48,912 nucleotides of DNA, taken from an uncultured Treponema sp. (lineage in GTDB: Bacteria; Spirochaetota; Spirochaetia; Treponematales; Treponemataceae). The stretch's first letter is position 1. Each line of letters starts with the position of its first letter. Positions 45,001-48,912 of this stretch are shown here, piece after piece. The notes under the pieces were generated by a model. The model was not told where the DNA came from, did no database searches, and saw only the letters and a program-made list of their open reading frames with translations. The translations under genes and the position numbers were made by a program. The stretch lies in contig CAMNGG010000226.1 in assembly GCA_946537975.1 (NCBI GenBank), forward strand, positions 1 through 48,912, read 5' to 3'.

Positions 45001-47337
45001 ATTTTCAAGCGTGCTTGCATTTGTACCAAACTTAAAGAATCTTGCATCAAGCTCTGGTTCGGAAGTATCTATATTAAATGTAAAGGCTTGTGGAGCAGAA
45101 AGATTTCCTGATTTATCTTTCACCTGAATATAAAGTGTATTGCCCCCAGCCGAAGTATTTTCGTCAAATTCAACACCCTTAAGGTCAAAAGTGTAGAGGT
45201 TAGGATTTTCAGGATCCGAAGTGTCTCTTGTAAATTTTGAAGTTTCTGCACAGTCCGCAAGCTCATGAAGATATGCCGGTATGCTTTCTGTGCTTCCAGG
45301 TGTCTTTACATAATAGTACAGAGTCTCCGGATTTTTTTCGGTACAGCTTCCTTTTACATTCAGATATTGTTTTCCGTAATAGGCTGTATTAATGTGTGTT
45401 ACAATATTAGTATCTGAATAAACTACAGAAAGTCCATCGTTTACAGAAGGACGTGTATCATCAATTTCAAGTGCTACTTCTTTTTCTGATGATGCCGCGC
45501 CGCCTTCAACAAACTGGTCTGTTTCTGTATTTATAGAGGCACCTTTTACCTTGTATTTAATAGAACTCTTATTTTTCGTTTTATAATTTTCAAGGGCGGC
45601 TCTGTTTTTGATTATGGATGTCGTGAATACTCCATTTACCACTGTGGATGTAAGGGTATCGCCGTTTTTTGTTGTAATTGGATTTGTTATTGGTCCAGAA
45701 ATTATGATTGGGGTATCTGTACTGTCTTTCAACAATTCATTATCTTCCCAGACGGCATAGCTTGAGGCCCCACCCTGATATAAGAGATTGATTGTAATCG
45801 AATTCTTTTCTGTAGGATTTGTAACTCCGGCTGTATTTTCATTTGAAGTTACAAAATCCTGCCGTGGATTCACTTCGAGCTCAATAAAGCTTCCGCTGGT
45901 AATAAGCTTAAAGCCGTAGATTGCATTAGAGTCTGTAACAATATTATCTTCGGTCTTAGTATTGTCGTGCCCCGCAACATAAACTCTGTAAAAGTGGTCA
46001 ACCTGCAGTCCGGAATAATTAATATTACTGATTAGAGATGCTGTCTTAAACTTATAGGAATCTCCGGAAACCGTAATTGTTACTTTATCAGAATCATGAG
46101 CATGAACTCCTGTTTCGCTGTCTGTTTTAGGCTGGACGAGCCAGATTTTACTTTCCTCTGTCAGGCTTTTAGGGCTTCCATCTGCTTCACATTCGCGTAA
46201 ATAAATTCCGATTGAATCTTCATCTATTGGATTGTTATCCAGACCCGGATTTATCTGTACTTCAAGATAGTTATTTCCGGCCGTAAGCTGATAGGCAGTT
46301 TCATCCAGAGAGCCACCAGCGGCCAGTGGTGAGCGGGCACTAACAACGAAGGTCGGGCTGTTATCCGGATTCAGCTTAAATTTTCCTATTGCCTTGCTTG
46401 CATTGGAAAGAGTTTCTTTTACATTGCTTACAGAAACCGTTCTGCCCTCGGCTCCGGAATAAGTTCCGCTTTGAATTTTATATAAGCCGGTCGCCTTATA
46501 ATCACTAATAAGGGTAGAAATTTCCTTGTAGAGATAATAAGAGGTCTGCTTGTTTCCGTTTTCGTCTATGGTTCCATCAGCAAAATATTTTTTTGCATTA
46601 TCATAGGCTTCGAGCTTGAAATATCGGGGAATCGCACCGTTGCCCTTTGTCGTGTAGCCGTAAATTGCCGAATAATCATTATCTACATTTTCTTCGAAGA
46701 CAGCGACATTTAGGTCTATTGTTGGAGGAACATTGGTCAGAGTTACCTTCTTTATAAAGGAAGCATCCGAACAATCTGGCGAAGAATAAACGCTTACATC
46801 AATTTTTTCCACAGAATTATCATCTGCTGCCTGTCCAACAATTGAAAAAATCTGTCCAAAGGTATCAAAACGGTCGTCCGCATCTGCTATTGTTGTACTC
46901 GGCTTCTGCAAAATCATTACCGGCGGAGTATTATCTATAGTAAAAGAACGGGCCATTGTGGTGGTGTGTCCGCCATTATCTTTGATGGCAACAACGGCTT
47001 CGTAGGTTCCATCGAGCAGACCGGCTTCCCGCGGATTAATCGGGATATTCCAGCTTCCCCTGGCGTTTTTATCTGATGGTGACGTAAAGGTTCCGTCAAA
47101 ATGTTTTTTATCGTTATTTTCAAGACGGGTCAAATCAACTGTAACAGAAGAAATTGAACCATCATCTGTCCAGGTACCCTGAATGGCAAAATCATCCCTA
47201 ATAACAGAGTCTGACGGCGGGTTCGTAATCTCAAGAGACGGAGCCTCTGTATCTACTGACGAACCAAGTCCTATCTCACAGGATGCAAAAAAGAAAATAG
47301 CTAGTGCTGATAAAATTAAACTTCTCTGTTTCTTCAC
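36076..47337 (-). CDS. Giant Ig-like repeat lipoprotein C (3753 aa)
   Basis: A third paralogue, more divergent and slightly shorter. It starts with GTG at 47337 (GAGGT 7 bases upstream). The signal peptide ends in FFFASC (Cys20) followed by EIGLGSSVDTEAP. There are about 16-17 Ig-like modules. From NSDRP onward their order matches A and B (PQGNRP, DKDAP, DNQAP, NNKPRL, NPVYW). The EF-hand-like loop near residue 2458 is degenerate (DVNQDETISEAA), and the DxDxDG motif found late in A and B is absent. The C-terminal region has the same propeller-like strands (VYLAYYDSTQGQIRFRYS; VVAVWYDGTNCRYAYN) plus an extra charged segment around bases 37100-37700, and ends in ETAQMK. It has its own sigma-28-like promoter and a terminator. 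Function is unknown; it is predicted to be an envelope-anchored surface or periplasmic protein. Confidence 0.93.
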   Translation of the reverse strand: MKKQRSLILSALAIFFFASCEIGLGSSVDTEAPSLEITNPPSDSVIRDDFAIQGTWTDDGSISSVTVDLTRLENNDKKHFDGTFTSPSDKNARGSWNIPINPREAGLLDGTYEAVVAIKDNGGHTTTMARSFTIDNTPPVMILQKPSTTIADADDRFDTFGQIFSIVGQAADDNSVEKIDVSVYSSPDCSDASFIKKVTLTNVPPTIDLNVAVFEENVDNDYSAIYGYTTKGNGAIPRYFKLEAYDNAKKYFADGTIDENGNKQTSYYLYKEISTLISDYKATGLYKIQSGTYSGAEGRTVSVSNVKETLSNASKAIGKFKLNPDNSPTFVVSARSPLAAGGSLDETAYQLTAGNNYLEVQINPGLDNNPIDEDSIGIYLRECEADGSPKSLTEESKIWLVQPKTDSETGVHAHDSDKVTITVSGDSYKFKTASLISNINYSGLQVDHFYRVYVAGHDNTKTEDNIVTDSNAIYGFKLITSGSFIELEVNPRQDFVTSNENTAGVTNPTEKNSITINLLYQGGASSYAVWEDNELLKDSTDTPIIISGPITNPITTKNGDTLTSTVVNGVFTTSIIKNRAALENYKTKNKSSIKYKVKGASINTETDQFVEGGAASSEKEVALEIDDTRPSVNDGLSVVYSDTNIVTHINTAYYGKQYLNVKGSCTEKNPETLYYYVKTPGSTESIPAYLHELADCAETSKFTRDTSDPENPNLYTFDLKGVEFDENTSAGGNTLYIQVKDKSGNLSAPQAFTFNIDTSEPELDARFFKFGTNASTLENTLYIKSGAQFTVYGKYEDSQSGVDGLTFKLGNSDVTSDVTVTYSTSETGTAASSIPADTSYHAYDSDNLPNKAEIKSWKAEFTPAATGRFVVSGVNKTGKHTSDVKIFDIVVDDDAPTVSNLRLIEVREGAEDKDAYSADGHYYVDNRNKTFKISGISTDNVGINLVELVVTNKDNSSQTATGTFDGLLGQWNFSAIDLSSFSGVETAPCSGATATLTIKDKAGNVATESLDIIFDRTAPKADHAIDDAQKDLVSRIGEGVGGKYSKGTYGNAFTMVVHGNYPDNAGGSGISKYYYKTFRREICFDENLTAENEPQEGSGENADKLYFISPETLKNYVIANKTDVFYPLTSVENNNVEYNILPTGTPANETNTTDRIGGGELVNNYTLDKGYVKFRKSIATNYKTTIGGFEEGKNYLVIVAEDNVGNTSIDYAEVQDGDGNTSTYYCYSINVDITAPDFVEVNADDFSSVHLTNGKQSKTVSFKVRDTESGIEDENSFTMKLGGTEISPVITLGEPDSSGYRLVNAEIPATALASISGYQTILVTATDAANNTSAPQSIGVINKDDTPPEVSFLTPEEDAEVNKIIKVTGKATEPNEVTAITLKAVCGSGDSAVTKEFEYPAPAADSGKGTITYANGQWSVTIDTIALDNSFSAGKELTLSLKAKDAAENETEDDDVVTRRLIINQNSDRPIITIGSGVNFTQKNGDEIWVKGSSTVYGSVIDDDGIAAGGFKIYRRAASATEAEASYTEASATYSGGSWNVRLPGDGSYVLKFEVKDKGIDASGAATGTIFRSAAITEASSDAEILATPIIQDSPETESDTANQLGATKAAGNTLLPVCLDTNPPLLTITGISVDNSTFYTDVNSPAIHLGGNYDTLYIRAEASDTSGLFGDTATSGVTASFSGSMTKDGVDYTITAGEGDCTVESSVSTENEFIITLTNFATAVNASADPASVPFSDTLTFTVTAKDKSGLETQKNFSRTVDNTAPVIKINAPESTITSTAVVTGSIEGELTNPAIYYTIKATNTQPAVDDSSWAEETHASLTYNVYFDGSTSATTTHAPLFKNYLWDLGITSEADVIAGTYTDFTTLYVWIKAVDNCGNISYKSAPVVVDPQGNRPTVTITYPDNNTTLGGTIRVMGTANDNIEARFAWLQIDINEHGSGDWDLEDYNILSAVTKSDDSPYYTFGKISTNQTLADAGITAPDATNISDIGIMVPVSGGSWYQNLNTRNELIPEGSTSNTIKINVYATDNDDGSTILKSNVASRSFTVDKDAPYFVQSSLKLVRYNAAGSVTAEQAYKEGMSVKGEWWLEGQIKDESSGISTITVTEGTEGTGAQLASVDSATTEITSGDYQFRRVSETNSSGETIYNYNLKIKVGAETGVGGKEFSIRVEENKLQGALSTSKSFMVRYDNQAPTLAPANADVFNINTSVKNSLGYYQLGSAAYERNSGDTGVERVAVYFTRTLDGVTYVYDPMYKRSASASRLTPIADDSASWTAGQIKKDIEDNLYWGKYSASSITSDTLSLSAAPASFVHAGGLAKVKGVVYRINSISGSSVVLSGEPGDTSSATDVYFAVANVVDNTSQESKPASPAYITDSDYGYGYCSNFTYDDDDMIMENLHKDDSTSWTWELWVNSKNIPDGDIDIHYVAFDKAGNSSHDSVTGATIENNKPRLVSVKIGLDVNQDETISEAAGAGEVSYYYPEGMAAKPAAYSLGVETINISNITVKGLMQVVPEVVGGNGDLYYRWKTKKTTEWQSVATKLMDGNNNYDDGNFSDTDDYISDGVLSTQTGTITHDIEWLIHNSTANSDDFFINYEIADSTEGKTRFAETASQASNKLSINITNINLLVRDEVAPVVTINPVYWNSRTDNSVYNQEGHIELPSDLPSTNFNVENTETSGEFDNDPKLSGKVKLTGSLTDNKLLTEVYATLPGMTGLSTATKVATYNKTQGKWKNADGTADFTTIGSLADEGYEFTILQNTNSFDVDNGHTVNWSLIWDTAKITNAAQTDVKLQIQAYDDAQNVGQTANLSHTASYKVDVVPYITGIETSFSKNLKSSIKGAYSRTALGHYIARKGESIRINGYNLGGTVTFEKENGTCSAVYASSGITIPDDAKSGVISIVVNGVETLNNKNDNNACGAYKTATTNITEDSLYAEKNAYAYNRMPNRTSNNLLTDDLEIDIWQFDSDAAVPRSGELREPIMSINPKTGKIGLAFVSGPGDFAMAGGLGDKYDADSNKDPSKDIYSYSLWQNNYATYNNIAFAYDDLGFAHATGTGLDTNPGSGSLHAGRFSYFYNRWGRSGSDTNGNYYGERAVRLESLAVPSWYRSDADFKTEMTTNTYPVVPEWTKTTKDFEASYLNNLAGQIPTATMYKLPIKGSIPETSSLTETRFFSPSIAATVHGSGDSATTAVYLAYYDSTQGQIRFRYSQEVPKTWVKGETTSTDGKTIQSTTFEKWSVDREKNVTVDGDYNEEYLTGAEIALDANGKFSGAGTFQSHMHHALNDKDDFVDNLGYFYKSKDYQAYMEANTDHFSLIAGTDYQLNSNGQKNEADFTVEDIPDRLIDADIVDNDGKALNDTVVRYRKTKIDKDAIVIEGNDYFKFKDVNGVKHLYKNNKDKAYIVEGEGTETKLKYNFTEDNPLYGQYTYQVADLATDTKAAAIRNYGYPVFVRIKGEDGKPVDSGTCEYLIPTIETVKIPVHQKQKYPSGYNTGYTAYKYVAIDAKAGTDAAHDTVVAVWYDGTNCRYAYNDNPTSGLDNGAADGWKNNQIIFTEGGEHCTVKLDSGGGVHIAAYVDGSLRYAHLDSPGANYTEATDSVKVDSFTITGERITLDVGKDSSGNVIPYISYFNGTARLPCVAKLVVPESGTMNYKAQGTGTDDGEDMFTGNWEISLVPSSKKLTTNYYDKMNICLWKQNGTIVRGNDENFTVSKTKTSADNLSGTTNGNIYGNGTANPILGYAIESNSGTCLETAQMK

Positions 47338-47422
47338 TTATTTACCTCACATAAATGCGCATTATTAAAAAAGAAACGTTTTTAAATGGATATTCAAAAT
47401 GAATATAATTCCACAAATTCTT

Positions 47423-47450
47423 TTATCGGCAGATTTATAACAATTCTTTA
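47423..47450 (-). promoter_or_regulatory. Sigma-28 (FliA)-like promoter for giant gene C
   Basis: On the minus strand TAAA (47450-47447), 16 bases, then a perfect GCCGATAA (47430-47423). The canonical spacing is 15, so this is one base long. An overlapping TGTTATAAA could act as an extended -10 for the main sigma factor. The leader to the GTG start is about 78 bases. Confidence 0.6.
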
Positions 47451-47514
47451 ATCAGGCAAAATTTGTGAGGTCGGGAAAATTATGGAAGGAAAATTAATCA
47501 ATTTAATTATAGAT

Positions 47515-47549
47515 AAAAAAAGACCTGGATTTTTGAAGTCTAGGTCTTT
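47515..47549 (-). terminator. Intrinsic terminator after the small lipoprotein gene
   Basis: AGACCT (47521-47526) pairs with AGGTCT (47542-47547), extended by flanking A/T pairs and one mismatch. It is followed on the minus strand by a T-run. It sits 38 bases downstream of the stop and insulates the gene from giant gene C. Confidence 0.7.
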
Positions 47550-47586
47550 GTTCTGCTTTTGCTGATAAAAGCTTTGGTTTAGTATT

Positions 47587-48303
47587 TTAGTATGTATAAG
47601 CCTTTTTCTTTTTATCCTGAATAGAAGCTTCGAGCTTTTCCTGATTCATTGCTTCTACAAAATCACGGATTTGTGAAGGTGACATGTAAAGCGAAACCTT
47701 AGGTGTGTAAGCATTTGAATCAGCCGAAGTTGTTTCTGTAGGAACAAAACGGATAAGAAGATATGGTTTTTTGTCTATGAATTCTGGAATTACATAGTAG
47801 GTATTTTTTTCACAGCCAATAGCAGGACTCAACAAACCAAACCAGAGAGAACAGGTTGAAGTAAAGTAAGCATTTTTTCTGCTTACCTTTACATGTGGTA
47901 CGCTTTTTTCTTCATACTGCTGAAGGAAGGTATTACATGCATCAAGTATTTTATCTCTTTCTGCCTTACGCCAGATAACCGCAATATCATTTGAACCATC
48001 ACGGAAATGGAATTCAACAGCGTTTGTTCGCGGAATAAGGCCAACCTTTGTTACTTCACGAGGCTTTACTTTTTTTCCTGATTTCTTGAGAAAAAAGAGA
48101 GAATCAAGTTCAATTGGTTCTATATTTGCGAGAAAGTTCTCTGTAGCCACAGGCTCAGAATCATTTATATAACTCGATTCATCTTCTGTGTAGTCGTAAG
48201 TGTAATCATAATCTGAGTCATCTTTCGATGCGCACGAGATAACCAAAAAAGAAATAAGTGCTGCACTAATTATAGCAGTTGATTTTTTTATTATGCGTTT
48301 CAT
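47587..48303 (-). CDS. Lipoprotein of unknown function (238 aa)
   Basis: I do not recognise the family. The N-terminus MKRIIKK is followed by a hydrophobic stretch and a lipobox FLVISC with Cys24, so the mature protein should be lipid-anchored. Residues 25-50 are rich in Asp, Tyr and Glu (DDSDYDYTYDYTEDE). The rest looks folded, with alternating strands (VGLIPRTNAVEFHFRDGSND; YYVIPEFIDKKPYLLIRFV) and a C-terminal Lys-rich tail. No clear ribosome-binding site precedes the ATG; a weak promoter-like pair (TTTCCA, 17 bases, TAGATT) lies only about 15-40 bases upstream. It has a terminator of its own. Nothing in its sequence links it to the giant lipoproteins beyond adjacency and the shared membrane-anchor type. 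Confidence 0.8.
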   Translation of the reverse strand: MKRIIKKSTAIISAALISFLVISCASKDDSDYDYTYDYTEDESSYINDSEPVATENFLANIEPIELDSLFFLKKSGKKVKPREVTKVGLIPRTNAVEFHFRDGSNDIAVIWRKAERDKILDACNTFLQQYEEKSVPHVKVSRKNAYFTSTCSLWFGLLSPAIGCEKNTYYVIPEFIDKKPYLLIRFVPTETTSADSNAYTPKVSLYMSPSQIRDFVEAMNQEKLEASIQDKKKKAYTY

Positions 48304-48383
48304 ATTATGAATAACAATCTACCATAAAAAAGGTTTCATGGAAAGATAGGCCAGATTTGAAGACACAGACCTAAAATTAACCT

Positions 48384-48420
48384 TAAAAAAAAGGCACTTG
48401 CCGTGAAAAGCAAGTGCCTT
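48384..48420 (-). terminator. Intrinsic terminator after the symporter gene
   Basis: The 10-bp stem AAGGCACTTG/CAAGTGCCTT (48391-48420) is followed on the minus strand by seven or more T. It lies about 60 bases past the transporter stop. Confidence 0.85.
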
Positions 48421-48436
48421 GCTGATTATTACTGGC

Positions 48437-48455
48437 CCCCGAAACACTTTCGGGG
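48437..48455. repeat. Palindromic repeat CCCCGAAA-CAC-TTTCGGGG
   Basis: A perfect 8-bp hairpin with a 3-base loop followed by GTGACA, located between the transporter stop and its terminator. The arrangement resembles a dispersed intergenic repeat. A nearby short direct repeat (TGACAGT at 48456-48462 and 48474-48480) may be part of it. Confidence 0.65.
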
Positions 48456-48480
48456 TGACAGTTTACGTCGATGTGACAGT

Positions 48481-48912
48481 CTACTTCTTACCAAAAATAT
48501 CAAAATATCCGGCAATGAATACTACTAGAATGATAAGTGGAGCGATGTAGCGCAGGTAGAACTGAACAACCTTGTTCTTAGGGAACTTAATTCCGTCTCC
48601 GGCATCAGCTTCGGCAATAAAGCCGTCCCAGCCCCAGCCCTTCTTAAGAGTACAGAAGAGGAGGAAGAGCATAGATCCCAATGGGAGGAGGTTCTGGCTT
48701 ACAATAAAGTCTTCCAAAGCGTCGATTGAGCCGATGTGAGCACCAAAGTGAACTCCAGACCAAACGTTCATACCAAGAGCGGCAGGTGTAGCGAGCACGA
48801 GCATAGCAATAAAGTTGATGAGAACTGACTTGCGGCGGCTCCAGCCAAACTTATCCATTGGGAAGGCAACGATATTCTCGAATACGGCAATTACTGTAGA
48901 CAAAGCAGCAAA
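48481..48912 (-). CDS. Sodium-dependent transporter, NSS/SNF family (C-terminal part)
   Basis: The gene is cut by the right window edge; the frame is open to base 48912 and begins there with FAALSTVIAVFENIVA, typical of the late transmembrane region of bacterial neurotransmitter:sodium symporters. The visible 143 residues contain three hydrophobic segments (SVLINFIAMLVLATPAALGM; LLPLGSMLFLLFCTL; YLRYIAPLIILVVFIAGYF) and end in DIFGKK. These carriers import amino acids or similar solutes with Na+. The substrate cannot be read from this part. The TTG at 48901-48903 is an internal Leu codon, not a start. The gene is followed by a palindromic repeat and a strong terminator. Confidence 0.85.
   Translation of the reverse strand, partial: FAALSTVIAVFENIVAFPMDKFGWSRRKSVLINFIAMLVLATPAALGMNVWSGVHFGAHIGSIDALEDFIVSQNLLPLGSMLFLLFCTLKKGWGWDGFIAEADAGDGIKFPKNKVVQFYLRYIAPLIILVVFIAGYFDIFGKK

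Noticed and set aside
11608-47337. Cell-wall sorting signal or autotransporter barrel at the C-termini of the giants
   Set aside because: There is no LPxTG motif, terminal hydrophobic helix or terminal aromatic barrel strand. The visible anchor is the N-terminal lipobox.
48481-48903. TTG start for the symporter gene at 48903
   Set aside because: The frame continues in FAALSTVIAVFE to the window edge, and that segment is internal in the NSS family, so the gene is partial.

Overview
The window looks like a host-associated spirochaete, most likely a gut or rumen Treponema. The clues are very large lipoproteins with short spirochaete-type lipoboxes, sigma-28-like promoters in front of them, a clostridial/spirochaetal glutamine synthetase paired with an ANTAR regulator, and several families of small palindromic repeats, some inserted in frame inside essential genes. 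The genus assignment is inference.

Left part (1-11.4 kb), mostly housekeeping. On the plus strand: the 3' half of carB, a 34-codon leader ORF that imitates the start of PyrG, pyrG, glnA (own promoter inside the end of pyrG) and an ANTAR response regulator. Tail-to-tail with these, on the minus strand, is purF. purF has a consensus promoter and a 5' leader that can fold into a terminator or a competing hairpin, so transcription attenuation is likely. Upstream of purF are a PAS/GGDEF diguanylate cyclase, a CAT-anticodon tRNA (best read as tRNA-Ile2) and glmS. carB, pyrG, glnA, purF and glmS all make or consume glutamine, carbamoyl phosphate or nucleotides, so this is a glutamine-nitrogen and nucleotide block. 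It is followed by a small two-gene cassette on the plus strand: the N-terminal half of a ComF-like phosphoribosyltransferase and a SLOG-fold protein. Iteron-like repeats lie upstream of the cassette and a 14-bp inverted repeat lies downstream.

Right part (11.6-47.3 kb), about 73% of the window. Three consecutive minus-strand genes encode paralogous giant lipoproteins of 3923, about 4156 and 3753 residues. Each has a signal peptide ending in a lipobox (SC[N/E]IGLG), a long chain of Ig-like modules in largely the same order, Ca-binding-loop motifs at matching positions, a C-terminal region that looks like a beta-propeller, and a shared C-terminal tail (GNGTA.P....E TAQ). The last two genes in transcription order are separated by 12 bp and appear translationally coupled. 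The upstream regions of the first two genes each contain a close match to the sigma-28 (FliA) consensus, which suggests that this system is co-expressed with motility genes. This is the best candidate for an undescribed system here.

Right edge: a small lipoprotein of unknown function and the C-terminus of a sodium:neurotransmitter-symporter-family transporter. No gene-free stretch exceeds 300 bases. No CRISPR array, rRNA or intact insertion sequence was seen. All identifications are by reading motifs, without database searches.
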